Shown: piece after piece, positions 7,848 through 18,012 of the stretch
Layout of the letters: the number at the start of each line of letters is the position of its first letter
How positions within the stretch are numbered: the stretch's first letter is position 1
Origin: JAHFPN01 sp963765745
GTDB lineage: Bacteria; Pseudomonadota; Alphaproteobacteria; Rhizobiales; Xanthobacteraceae
Direction of reading: 5' to 3'
Length of the DNA stretch: 64,000 nt
NCBI GenBank assembly: GCA_963765745.1
Contig: CAVXXM010000004.1
Span: 1 to 64,000, forward strand
Translations under genes and position numbers: made by a program
Notes under the pieces: generated by a model
The model's input: the letters and a program-made list of their open reading frames with translations, nothing else
The model's database searches: none
What the model was told of the DNA's origin: nothing

Positions 7848-9116
7848 ATGGCGGCTCGACCTACCAGCCGCAAAACCGCCTTCATGAAATGGTTCGAGCG
7901 CGCCTGCCGATCGGCGGCCTGCATCCATTCCTCGTTCGTCGCCTATCCGACGCCGCGCAACCTGAACTACTGGTGGACGTTCGGCGGCATTCTCACCTTC
8001 ATGCTGGTGGCGCAGATCGTCACCGGCGTCGTGCTGGCGATGCACTACACGCCGCACATCGACGGATGGCCTTCGATTCCGTCGAGCACATCATGCGCGA
8101 CGTGAACTACGGCTGGCTGTTCCGCTACGTGCACGCCAACGGCGCGCTCGATGTTCTTCCTCGCCGTCTACATCCACATGTTCCGCGGCCTCTATTACGG
8201 CTCCTACAAGGAGCCGCGCGAGGTGCTCTGGATCCTCGGCGTCATCATCTTCCTGCTGATGATGGCGACCGCGTTCATGGGCTACGTGCTGCCCTGGGGC
8301 CAGATGAGCTTCTGGGCCGCGACCGTGATCACCAACCTGTTCTCGGCGATCCCGCTGTTCGGCAACGCGATCACCCAGTGGCTGTGGGGCGGCTACGCGG
8401 TCGATCAGCCGACTGCTGCAGCGCTTCTTCTCGCTGCACTATCTGCTGCCGTTCATGATCGCCGGCGTCGTCGTGCTGCACATCTGGGCGCTGCACGTGG
8501 TCGGCCAGAACAACCCGACCGGCGTCGACGTGAAGTCCGACAAGGACACGGTGCCGTTCACGCCCTACGCGACGGTGAAGGACGGCTTCGTGCTGGTCTG
8601 CTTCCTGATCCTGTATCGGCTGGTTCGTGTTCTACATCCCGAACTATCTCGGCCACTCCGACAACTACATTCCCGGCCAACCCGCTGCAGACGCCGCCGC
8701 ACATCGTGCCCGAATGGTACTTCCTGCCGTTCTACGCGATCCTGCGCGCGATCCCGTCCAAGCTCGGCGGCGTGGTGGCGATGTTCGGCTCGATCGTCGT
8801 GCTGTTCTTCGTGCCCTGGCTCGACACCTCGAAGGTGCGCTCGGCGCGCTACCGTCCGCTCTATCGCCAGTTCTTCTGGATCCTGGTCGTGTGCTGCATC
8901 GGGCTCGGCTATCTCGGCTCGCAGCCGCCCGAAGGCGGGTACGTGATCGCGGCGCGCATTCTGACCGCCTATTACTTCCTCCACTTCCTGGTGATCCTGC
9001 CGCTGCTCGGCCTGGTCGAGAAGCCGCGGGCGGTGCCGGCCTCGATCTCCGAATCCGTGCTGAAGGGCGCGGCGCCGGCCGCGGCCGGCACCCGCGCCCC
9101 GGATCGGAACGGCTGA
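7848..9116 (+). CDS. petB: Cytochrome b of the bc1 complex
   Basis: The di-haem transmembrane subunit of ubiquinol-cytochrome c reductase. Recognisable blocks: VHSSFVAYPTPRNLNYWWTF-like start, QIVTGVVLAMHYTPHID, NYGWLFRYVHANGA, IHMFRGLYYGSYK, LPWGQMSFWAATVITNLFS, HIVPEWYFLPFYAILR and a final set of C-terminal helices. Haem-ligand histidines occur in these blocks. At least six indels lie inside it (near 7855, 8065, 8152, 8416, 8617 and 8680), the densest in the window. ATG 7848 has GGGAG upstream. In Bradyrhizobium cytochrome b and c1 form one fbcH polyprotein; here a TGA at 9114-9116 separates them. Confidence 0.9.
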
Positions 9117-9120
9117 CGCC

Positions 9121-9950
<830 letters not shown>

Positions 9951-9991
9951 CGCCGCCGGCCGATTCCATGCGTCCGGCCCGCGCCAAGTCT

Positions 9992-10064
9992 GACCGATAG
10001 CGCATCGCGCCGATCAGTCTGACCTGCATCAATTCTGCACGCTGCATCAATCTGCCTATCGGTC
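9992..10064. repeat. Short inverted and direct repeats downstream of petC
   Basis: GACCGATAG at 9992-10000 is matched by CTATCGGTC at 10056-10064. Between them lie two copies of CTGCATCAAT and a second GTCTGACC. The arms could pair but the loop is 55 bases and there is no U run, so this is not a clear terminator. It lies between the convergent petC and the membrane-protein gene ending at 10088. Confidence 0.4.
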
Positions 10065-10087
10065 GCGCGGGCTTTGTGTTTGGAGGC

Positions 10088-10683
10088 TTAGCCCCGCACC
10101 CGCACGAAGCCGAGCGCGCTCGTGGTGTCGCGGGCGATGCGATCCGCTTCGGAAACGACTTCTTCCTCGGACGGCACGAACTCGGCCCGGCGCGCTTGGC
10201 TGGCGACCAGGCGGGCGAGATTGCGGATTTGCGCGGCCGGAATGTCGGAGAGCGGAATTTCCAGCGCCAGACCCGCGCGCGAAACCAGCCGGATCTCGTA
10301 GCCGAACGGCCGGCCGGAATCCTTGCCGATCTCGATGCGGGCGACGTCTTCCCAGCGGATCGAGCCGGTGGGCTGGAACAGGGCGGCGGCGTCCTGTACC
10401 GACGCGCCGCGCTCGTCGAGCCGGACGCTCCAGGTGAAGTAGTGCGCGCCGGACCACAGCATCGCGGCGAAGAACAGCACCGCCGCGGCCTTGCGAACGC
10501 GCGATGCCAAAATTTGGGCGGCAGATAGACGATCACCGCGGCGGCCGCGCCGAAGAAGCCGGCGGCGATCCACCAGGGATAATCGAGCACGATCGAGAAA
10601 CTGGACACGCGACTGCTCCGCTTGCGGCGCTTGGGAAGTTCTAACCCGGCAATTCCGGACACCGGGTTCTCGACATCCGCCAC
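10088..10683 (-). CDS. Hypothetical membrane protein, PH-like domain
   Basis: Unrecognised gene of about 198 residues. Two hydrophobic helices near the N-terminus (YPWWIAAGFFGAAAAVIVYL and AAAVLFFAAMLWSGAHYF) are followed by a soluble region with RLDERGASVQ, GSIRWEDVARIEIG and GYEIRLVSRAG, the pattern of the small bacterial PH-like domains found in short membrane proteins. A frameshift near 10500 lies between the two helices. The start is GTG 10683 (VADVENPVSG); a GTG at about 10605 (VSSFSIVLDYPWW) is an alternative. Divergent from mtnP, convergent with petC. Function unknown. Confidence 0.6.
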
Positions 10684-10731
10684 CTTCGGCTATGGTGAAG
10701 GAACGGTTTTTCTGGGGAGAAACTAAGCAAA

Positions 10732-11622
<891 letters not shown>

Positions 11623-11626
<4 letters not shown>

Positions 11627-11766
11627 TTGTCCTTCTTGGGCGGCGTGGTCTGAATGTGCGACGGCTTGCTCTTGTAGGCCGACGCATAGGCCGACATGCC
11701 TTTTTCCTTCTTGTCCGCTTTCGGCTTCTTCGTTTCGCGGGTGCTCCGCATTTGACCTTTAGCCAT
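11623..11766 (-). CDS. Small basic conserved hypothetical protein (47 aa)
   Basis: A 47-residue open frame, lysine-rich and without hydrophobic segments: MAKGQMRSTRETKKPKADKK then EKGMSAYASAYKSKPSHIQT and TPPKKDN. GGAGAAGG sits correctly before ATG 11766. The stop TAG overlaps the mtnP TAA on the other strand, a tight convergent end that argues for both being real. Very short basic proteins of this shape are common in Hyphomicrobiales and often annotated only as hypothetical. Function unknown. Confidence 0.65.
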
Positions 11767-11948
11767 TTGCCTTCTCCTTTGTGGGCCGGCGCGCGAATCT
11801 TCTCTCCGGCCTCCGCTAGATTTGCCATTGCCACATCATCGCGCCAAAGCCAACTGCGCGCAGCAGGCCCACGATGACCTACATCCCTCGTTGCGCCCCG
11901 CTTGAGGCTCCGACAAAGTAGCGCCGCCTGCAACAAGAACTTGCCCGC

Positions 11949-12503
11949 ATGAGCCGCCGCCCAATCGATCTCAAATCCCTGATCCGCTCGATCCCCGACT
12001 ATCCGAAGCCGGGGATCCTGTTCCGCGACATCACCACGCTGCTCTTGGACCCGCAGGGCCTGCGCGCGGCGGTCGACGGGCTGGTGCTGCCGTTCGTCGA
12101 CCAGCGCATCGACCTGGTGGCCGGCATCGAGGCGCGCGGCTTCATCCTGGGCGGCGCGGTCGCGCACGAGCTGGGCAAGGGCTTCGTGCCGGTGCGCAAG
12201 AAGGGCAAGCTCCCGCACAAGACCATCGGCCAGGAATATCGGCTCGAATACGGCGTGGACGCCATCGAGATTCATGCCGACGCCATCGCGCCGGGCCAGC
12301 GCGTGCTGCTGGTGGACGATCTCGTCGCCACCGGCGGCACCGCGGACGCGGCGATCGAGCTGTTGCATCGTTCCGGGGCCGAGATCGTATCCGCCGCGTT
12401 CGTGATCGATCTGCCCGAGCTCGGCGGCGCCGAGCGCCTGCGCCGCCGCGGCGTGAAGGTGCACACGCTGGTCGCGTTCGAGGGGCATTGGCGGCCTTCT
12501 TGA
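11949..12503 (+). CDS. apt: Adenine phosphoribosyltransferase
   Basis: Converts adenine and PRPP to AMP. The 184-residue product is uninterrupted: SIPDYPKPGILFRDITTLLL at the start, IEARGFILGGAVAHELG, and the PRPP-binding loop VLLVDDLVATGGTADAA. The C-terminus (VKVHTLVAFEGHWRPS) is as in relatives, with a few extra residues. With mtnP upstream it completes salvage of the adenine released from methylthioadenosine. Convergent with the two MaoC genes; an open frame from the second MaoC gene runs antisense into it. Confidence 0.92.
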   Translation: MSRRPIDLKSLIRSIPDYPKPGILFRDITTLLLDPQGLRAAVDGLVLPFVDQRIDLVAGIEARGFILGGAVAHELGKGFVPVRKKGKLPHKTIGQEYRLEYGVDAIEIHADAIAPGQRVLLVDDLVATGGTADAAIELLHRSGAEIVSAAFVIDLPELGGAERLRRRGVKVHTLVAFEGHWRPS

Positions 12504-12978
12504 GCTTCCCCCGCATCTCCACGAACGCCGCGCTTTCGAACTCGAACACCAGCTCGCCGTTCTGGTTGGTGCCGTAGCTGCGGCCGCGGATGATGCCCCA
12601 GCCGGGCCGCGAGCCGGACGGGCGCTTCTCGACGATCTCGCCGCCAAAAGTGATGGTGTCGCCGACATAGACCGGCTTGATCCATTTCAGGTTCTTGAAG
12701 CCGGGCGAGGGGCCGACGCGGGCGGACTTTTCCCCGCGCGCCGTCGATTCCGCATCGAGGCGGCGATGATGCAGAACCAGCAGCCGCATGTGCACCGCCG
12801 CCGTGTGCCAGCCCGAGGCGACCAGCTTGCCGAAATGCGAGCGCGCCGCCGCTTCCTCGTCCATGTGGAAGGGCTGCGGGTCGAAACGGGCGGCGAACGC
12901 CTTGATGTCGGGAGCGGTGAACGTGTGGCTGCCGACCTCGCGCGCGTCGCCGATGACGATGTCCTCGTAGAACCGCAT
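12504..12978 (-). CDS. MaoC-like dehydratase (second of tandem pair)
   Basis: A hot-dog-fold MaoC domain protein of about 155 residues, related to (R)-specific enoyl-CoA hydratases: MRFYEDIVIGDAREVGSHTF, FAARFDPQPFHMDEEAA with the catalytic Asp/His, and VASGWHTAAVHMRLL, then WIKPVYVGDTITFGGEIVEK. ATG 12978 is clear. No stop follows the natural end (about KLKKAA at 12505); the frame stays open to 12142 antisense to apt, probably because an indel removed the stop. The end coordinate is therefore an estimate. Adjacent to its paralogue at 13426, likely the same operon. Confidence 0.78.
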
Positions 12979-13426
12979 TCGCCTGCCCGTTCCTGCGGCC
13001 GAACATGTGCGTGTGCGTCTCGTGCCCGACCGTCTCGCCGTGCTGGTTCAAGAGCTCGATCTGCAGCCGCACGAAGCCGATCTCCGGCCGCGATTTGGAG
13101 ACGCGCTTGTCGAGCACGGTGATGCGCGCCGAAATCTGGTCGCCGGGCCGCACCGGCTTGAGCCAGCGCATTTCCTCGATGCCGGGCGAGCCCATGGAGC
13201 TGGAATCGAGCAGCATCCCGTCGGCGAGCAACCGCATCATGATCATGCAGGTGTGCCAGCCCGAGGCCGAAAGCCCGCCGAGCATGCTCTGGCGCGCGGC
13301 GTCCTCGTCGAGGTGCATCGGCTGCGGGTCGTACTCCGACGCGAAGGCGATGATCTCCTCGCGCGTGACCGTCTTCGGCCCGTGCGTCTCGCCGTGGCCT
13401 TCGGCGAAGTCCTCGAAATAGCGCAT
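12975..13426 (-). CDS. MaoC-like dehydratase (first of tandem pair)
   Basis: A paralogue of the next gene: MRYFEDFAEGHGETHGPKTV, FASEYDPQPMHLDEDAA (catalytic Asp and His), LSASGWHTCMIMMRLLAD, MRWLKPVRPGDQISARITVL and a C-terminus ending HETHTHMFGRR. About 150 residues. Start ATG 13426. As with its neighbour, the frame shows no stop where the protein should end and overlaps the second gene's start near 12978, so a base is probably missing close to the junction. Two-subunit or tandem MaoC proteins occur in Hyphomicrobiales; the acyl-CoA substrate is not evident. Confidence 0.78.
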
Positions 13427-13514
13427 GGTTTGAATTGGCAGAGCAGCACGGTGAAGGTCAAGCGTGAGAGGAGGGGAACAGGGTCGCAGTTGTGGAATGG
13501 ACGCCGATCATCAT

Positions 13515-13661
13515 TTCCCTCTCCCCGTTTACGGGGAGAGGGTGGCGAGCCGCGTCAGCGGCGAGCCGGGTGAGGGGCTGCGAGCACACGGCACAGCCCC
13601 CTCACCCGGCTTCCTCGCTGCGCTCGGAAGCCACCCTCTCCCCGTAAACGGGGAGAGGGAA
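13515..13661. repeat. Large extragenic inverted repeat
   Basis: Two arms of about 60 bases face each other. The left begins CCCTCTCCCCGTTTACGGGG and continues through GGCGAGCCGGGTGAGGGG; the right reads CCCCTCACCCGGCTTCCTCG and ends with CCGTAAACGGGGAGAGGG. Each outer end is itself a small palindrome around GTTTAC/GTAAAC. Elements of this kind are dispersed between genes in Bradyrhizobium-type genomes. It fills the gap between the MaoC pair and ychF and may act as an mRNA end structure. Confidence 0.85.
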
Positions 13662-13665
13662 GAGG

Positions 13666-14765
13666 CTAAGTCGCAAACCGGAAGTAGAGGATGTCGCCGT
13701 CCTGCACCACGTAGTCCTTGCCCTCGACCCGCATCCGGCCGGCATCGCGCGCGCCGGCTTCGCCGCCGTAGGCGACATAGTCCTGGTAGGAGATCGTCTC
13801 CGAGCGGATGAAGCCCTTCTCGAAATCGGTGTGGATCGCGCCCGCGGCCTGCGGCGCCTTGGCGCCGCGCACGATGGTCCAGGCATGGGTGAACTTGGGG
13901 CCGACCGTGAAGAACGTGACGAGGTTCAACAGCGCGTAGCCGGCGCGGATCATGCGATCCAGGCCCGGCTCGTTGAGCCCGACCGCCACGAGGAATTCCG
14001 CCCGCTCGTCCATCGGCAGCACGGCGATCTCCGCCTCGATCTTGGCCGAGATCACGATCGAGCCGGCGCCCTCGGCTTTCGCCCTGGCCTCGACTTGCTG
14101 CGAGAGCGCGTTGCCGGTGGCGGCCGCGGCTTCATCGACGTTGCACACATAAAGCACGGGCTTGGCGGTAAGCAGATTGAGCATGCGGAACTCGCGCTCC
14201 TCGTCCTCCTTGCGCTCCAGCATGCGCGCCGGCTTGCCGTCGGCAAGCAGCGCGACGACGCGCTGCACCAGATCGAGCTGGATCACGCGATTCCTTGTCG
14301 CCGCCGCGCGCGCGCTTGTTCAGCGCATCGACGCGCTTCTCCAGGCTCTCGAGGTCGGCGAGCATCAGCTCGATCTCCACCGTGGCCGCGTCGGCCAGCG
14401 GGATCGATGCGGCCCTCGACGTGCGTCACGTCGGTGTCCTCGAAGCAGCGCACCACGTGGGCGATGGCGTCGACCTCGCGGATATGCGCGAGGAACTGGT
14501 TGCCGAGCCCTTCGCCCTTCGAGGCGCCGCGCACCAGCCCGGCGATGTCCACGAACGTGAGCCGCGTCGGCACGATCTCGGCCGAGCTCGGCGATCTTGG
14601 CCAGCACTTCGAGCCGCGGGTCGGGCACCGCCACGTCGCCGACGTTCGGCTCGATGGTGCAGAACGGATAGTTCGCCGCCTGCGCCGCCGCGGTTTGCAG
14701 CAGCGCGTTAAGAGGGTCGACTTGCCGACGTTCGGCAGCCCGACGATGCCGCACCTGAATCCCAT
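13666..14765 (-). CDS. ychF: Redox-regulated ribosome-binding ATPase YchF
   Basis: An Obg-family P-loop NTPase, about 366 residues. Blocks: MGFRCGIVGLPNVGKSTL (Walker A), PFCTIEPNVGDVAVPD, VDIAGLVRGASKGEGLGNQF, REVDAIAHVVRCFED, KPVLYVCNVDE, and a C-terminal TGS domain with FFTVGPKFTHAWTI and QDYVAYGGEAGARDAG. Four frameshifts (near 14710, 14585, 14405 and 14285) cut the N-terminal half; the C-terminal half is clean. Seven bases downstream of pth, so likely co-transcribed pth-ychF, the common arrangement in bacteria. Confidence 0.88.
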
Positions 14766-14771
14766 GCTGGT

Positions 14772-15380
14772 TCAGGCCGGCGGCGTGTCGGGTTGGGCCG
14801 GGCCGAAGCCCTTGCCGGCGAGCGCGAGATGCACCCGGTTCTGGAATTCCTCGGGCCGGCGCGCGACGAGGCATTCGGCCGCGTCCGCGATCGCCTCGAT
14901 CGCGGCCTCGACCCAGGGCCGCTCGTCCTTGTCGAAGTTCATCAGCACATAGGCCTCGACCAAATCCTTGTCTTCCGGCCGGCCGACGCCGATGCGCACC
15001 CGCTGATATTCGTTGCCGCAATAGGCGCTGATCGAACGCAGGCCGTTATGCCCCGCATTGCCGCCGCCGGTCTTCACCCGCACCTTGGCGGGTGGCAGCT
15101 CGATCTCGTCGTGGAACACCGTCACGTCGCCGAGCGCGATCTTGAAGAAGTGCTGGGCCTCGGCGACCGCGCGGCCGGATTCGTTCATGAAGGTCATCGG
15201 TTTCAGCAGCAGAATCCGTTCGCCCGCGATTTCGCCTTCCGCGGTCTCGCCGTGAAAACGCCGCCGCCAGGGGCCGAAGCGATGGCGCGCGTGGATCGCG
15301 TCGGCGATCCGGAAGCCGATATTGTGGCGGTTGTCCTCGTAGCGCGGCTCGGGATTGCCGAGCCCGGCGAACAAGAGCAT
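14772..15380 (-). CDS. pth: Peptidyl-tRNA hydrolase
   Basis: Releases tRNA from dropped-off peptidyl-tRNA. The uninterrupted 202-residue product shows GLGNPEPRYEDNRHNIGF with the catalytic His, LLKPMTFMNESG, VFHDEIELPPAKVRVKTGG with the catalytic Asp, and GHNGLRSISAYCG. ATG 15380 lies 38 bases after rplY's stop. The order rplY-pth-ychF is the conserved one in alphaproteobacteria. Confidence 0.93.
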   Translation of the reverse strand: MLLFAGLGNPEPRYEDNRHNIGFRIADAIHARHRFGPWRRRFHGETAEGEIAGERILLLKPMTFMNESGRAVAEAQHFFKIALGDVTVFHDEIELPPAKVRVKTGGGNAGHNGLRSISAYCGNEYQRVRIGVGRPEDKDLVEAYVLMNFDKDERPWVEAAIEAIADAAECLVARRPEEFQNRVHLALAGKGFGPAQPDTPPA

Positions 15381-15418
15381 GCGCGCCTCCGCGGCCGCGT
15401 CGGATCACGCGGCCCGGA

Positions 15419-16213
15419 TCACTTCTTCTCCGGCTTCTTCTCGGGCGCCGCGGGCTTCGCGCCCGCCGCGGGTTTCGCGCCCGCTGCCGGAGCTTCCGCG
15501 GCGGGAGCCGCGGCCGCTTCGCCGGGCGCTCCGGCCGCCGGAACCACGCCTTCCTCGCCGGCCGCCAGCGCGGCCTCGGCCGCCGCCGCTGCAGCCACTG
15601 CTGCGGCCGCTGCCGCCACCGCCGCCGCCGCCAGCTCTTCCAGGTAGCCCGAGGAGGCAACGACCGTCGCCACCGTGAAGTCGCGCTCGCGCACGACCGC
15701 GCGCGTGCCTTCCGGCAGCTTGATCGCCGAAATGTGCAGCGACTTGCCGATGTCGAGCTCGCCGACGTCGGCGATGATCGACTGCGGGATCGCTTCGGCC
15801 GGACAAAGCAGCTCGATCGTATGGCGCACGATGTTGAGCGTGCCGCCGCGCTTGATGCCGGGCGAAGCTTCCACATTGGTGAATTGAACGGGCACGTGCA
15901 CGCGCACGTGCGAGCCGGGGCTGATGCGCTGGAAGTCCACGTGGATCGGATGGTCGCGCACCGGGTCGAGCTGAAATCCGCGCGGGATCACGCGCTGCTT
16001 CTGCCCGTCCACGTCGAGATCGTAGACCGTGGTCATGAAATGGCCGGCATGGATGCGCCGGGTGATCTCCGTGGCATCGACCGAGATCGAAACCGGCGGC
16101 TGTTTCTCGCCGTAGATCACTCCCGGCACGCGGCCGGAGCGGCGTGTGGCACGGGCGGCCCCCTTACCGGCCTTCGGACGTGCCGACGCCTTCATCGCTT
16201 GGGTGGTGGTCAT
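15419..16213 (-). CDS. rplY: 50S ribosomal protein L25 / general stress protein Ctc
   Basis: Binds 5S rRNA. The N-terminal L25 domain (KASARPKAGKGAARATRR then SGRVPGVIYGEKQPPVSISV) is followed by the TL5 C-terminal beta domain (HVPVQFTNVEASPGIKRGG, CPAEAIPQSIIADVGELDIG). After residue 200 comes a long Ala-rich low-complexity tail ending in EKKPEKK, common in alphaproteobacterial L25. 264 residues from ATG 16213; an in-frame ATG six bases upstream is possible. Uninterrupted. Confidence 0.92.
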   Translation of the reverse strand: MTTTQAMKASARPKAGKGAARATRRSGRVPGVIYGEKQPPVSISVDATEITRRIHAGHFMTTVYDLDVDGQKQRVIPRGFQLDPVRDHPIHVDFQRISPGSHVRVHVPVQFTNVEASPGIKRGGTLNIVRHTIELLCPAEAIPQSIIADVGELDIGKSLHISAIKLPEGTRAVVRERDFTVATVVASSGYLEELAAAAVAAAAAAVAAAAAAEAALAAGEEGVVPAAGAPGEAAAAPAAEAPAAGAKPAAGAKPAAPEKKPEKK

Positions 16214-16382
16214 AAGGTCATGTCCTCTTGCGGGAACCCACGGCGCGCCTCCAGGGGTGCAAGGCGCCGCGGGCGCGTCTCTATAGCGGCAATGGCGCGC
16301 AGAGGCAACGATTTCGGCGCGTCTTGTGCGCCCGGCGGACCCATGCAAGGGCTGGCGCGGACACGCTAATCGGGAGCGGACG

Positions 16383-16911
16383 ATGCAGGGCCGGGCGGCG
16401 AGGATTTTTGCGGCGGGATTGCTGGCGCTGGCCCTTGGCGGCTGCGTCGTCTCCGAGCGGCCGCTGTTCGATCCCGCGGCCGCGGTCACGCCGGCGCCGG
16501 CCGGGCGCTATGAGCAGCAGGAACTCAAAGCGGCCGCTGGACCAAGCAGCGGGAGGGCACGCTCAAGATCGAAGGCCGCGTCTATTCCTGGAAGCCCGAC
16601 AACGAGACCGAGCCGGCCAGTTTCTCGGTGTTTCCCGCCGGCAAGGATCGCTTCACGGTCTATGCGCGGATCGTCGAGAGCGGCAAGCCCGAGCACTACT
16701 ACGCGCTGCTTCGGAAAGACGCGAACGGCTACAGGATCTGGCAGCCGGTCTGCGGCGATTTCCGCAAGGTGCGAGCTGCCGGCGCACGCGCGGCCCAGAG
16801 TGGTCGGAGAGAATTGCTTCTACAGCGACCGCGCCAAGGTCACCGCGGCGCTCATCGCCTATGCGCGCGCCAAGCCGGCGAGATTTCCGCTACGTGGCGC
16901 TGAAGCCCTAG
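16383..16911 (+). CDS. Hypothetical lipoprotein
   Basis: Unrecognised exported protein of about 176 residues. ATG 16383 begins a lipoprotein signal: AARIFAAGLLALALGGC, with the lipobox Cys near residue 21. Mature parts read GTLKIEGRVYSWKPDNETEP, FSVFPAGKDRFTVYARIVES, HYYALLRKDANGYRIWQPVC, ENCFYSDRAKVTAALIAYAR and FRYVALKP. Frameshifts lie near 16545, 16775 and 16880. The stop TAG (16909-16911) probably forms a CTAG overlap with the original stop of the convergent fkbM gene. Likely envelope-located; role unknown. Confidence 0.65.
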
Positions 16912-17736
16912 CGGTCGCCGGGCGCCCTTGCCCCACTTCTTTCCGCGTTTCGCCGGGCGCTTTTCGATCTCCGGCTTGGATGCCGCGCGCAGGCGATCGA
17001 TCTTCTCTTCATAGGGGCGGATCGACGCCGCGTGTACGAAGCGGTCGAGCGAGCCGGCCGGCCGTTTGAAATGCCGCGCGAGTTCCTTGTGTTCGTCGGC
17101 GAGGAAGAAGGCGTTGAGACCGTCGTGATAAACCAGCCGATAGCCGAGCGGATTTAGAAAAGCGGCATATTCGTCGGTCCGGTCCGGCACTTCATCGAGC
17201 CGGTCCACCATGGCGAGCGTGACCGGCAGCAGCGCCTCGATGACGAGGATTTTCGGCCGGTGGCGCCCAAGCTCCGCGCCGCGCAGCACCGCAAGCTCGG
17301 TGCCCTCGACGTCGATCTTCATGAAATCGATGGCGCGGCCCGCCGCATGCTCGTCGAGCACGGCCGCCAGCCGGCGCACCGGCACGCGCTGTTCCTTCAC
17401 CTTCAGCTTGTCGGCGCGGTGCTGCGCCACGATCGCCGGATCGGTGGTGGAATAGCCGTGCCATTTCTCGATGGCGTAGAAGGTGATCTCGCCTTCGGTC
17501 TCGCCCACCGCGATCTGCAGATTGACGTCGCGCGGACGGCGCTGCTTGAGCCGCTCGAATTGCGGCCCGAGCGGCTCGAGGTTAATGCCCGACCAGCCGC
17601 GCTCGTAGAAGGCGCGGCTGACGTTGTCGATGTCGGGATCGTTGGCGCCCACGTCCACGTAGAAGCCGCTCGCGCCGGGAAAGGCGCGCGACAGCATCAC
17701 GTCCTCGAAATTCTGCGCATAGCTCGTGATGGGCAT
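16852..17736 (-). CDS. FkbM family methyltransferase
   Basis: A SAM-dependent O-methyltransferase of the FkbM family, often acting on sugars or polyketides. MPITSYAQNFEDVMLSRAF, SGFYVDVGANDPDIDNVSRA (SAM site), FYERGWSGINLEPL and AIDFMKIDVEGTELAVLRGA are diagnostic. ATG 17736 gives the usual FkbM start; GTG 17754 is an alternative. The last 20 residues read antisense to the lipoprotein gene; adding one base near 16920 gives KGAPGDR and a stop at 16908-16910, the more likely true end. No glycan cluster is nearby, so the substrate is open. Confidence 0.8.
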   Translation of the reverse strand: MPITSYAQNFEDVMLSRAFPGASGFYVDVGANDPDIDNVSRAFYERGWSGINLEPLGPQFERLKQRRPRDVNLQIAVGETEGEITFYAIEKWHGYSTTDPAIVAQHRADKLKVKEQRVPVRRLAAVLDEHAAGRAIDFMKIDVEGTELAVLRGAELGRHRPKILVIEALLPVTLAMVDRLDEVPDRTDEYAAFLNPLGYRLVYHDGLNAFFLADEHKELARHFKRPAGSLDRFVHAASIRPYEEKIDRLRAASKPEIEKRPAKRGKKWGKGARRPLGLQRHVAEISPAWRAHRR

Positions 17737-18012
17737 GGCAATCCGATCGTTCACTCACGTCAATCTATCATTTTCTTGCGCGTCATCCTGAGGGGCTGCA
17801 ATCACATCGATGCGGACACCCTGAAGACCCCATCCACACTTCCGGAGTCGGCAGCCAAGCGGACATGGCATGAATGCCGCCGTGCTTCACAGTTTGAACT
17901 CGGAGCGGACGTCGGCTGGCCGCCCAACGAACTGTGCCTGAACTCATATCCGCTCCTTCCAGTGTGCTAGTTTGAGCCGTTACGATGCCATGTCCTGAGC
18001 CTAAGGGGAGGC

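Noticed and set aside
9992..10064. Terminator after petC
   Set aside because: The inverted arms are 55 bases apart and no T-run follows, so it is listed only as a repeat.
12142..12503. Extension of the MaoC protein antisense through apt
   Set aside because: The extra residues are Arg/Pro/Ala-rich and mirror apt codons; a lost stop is more likely than a real 120-residue tail.
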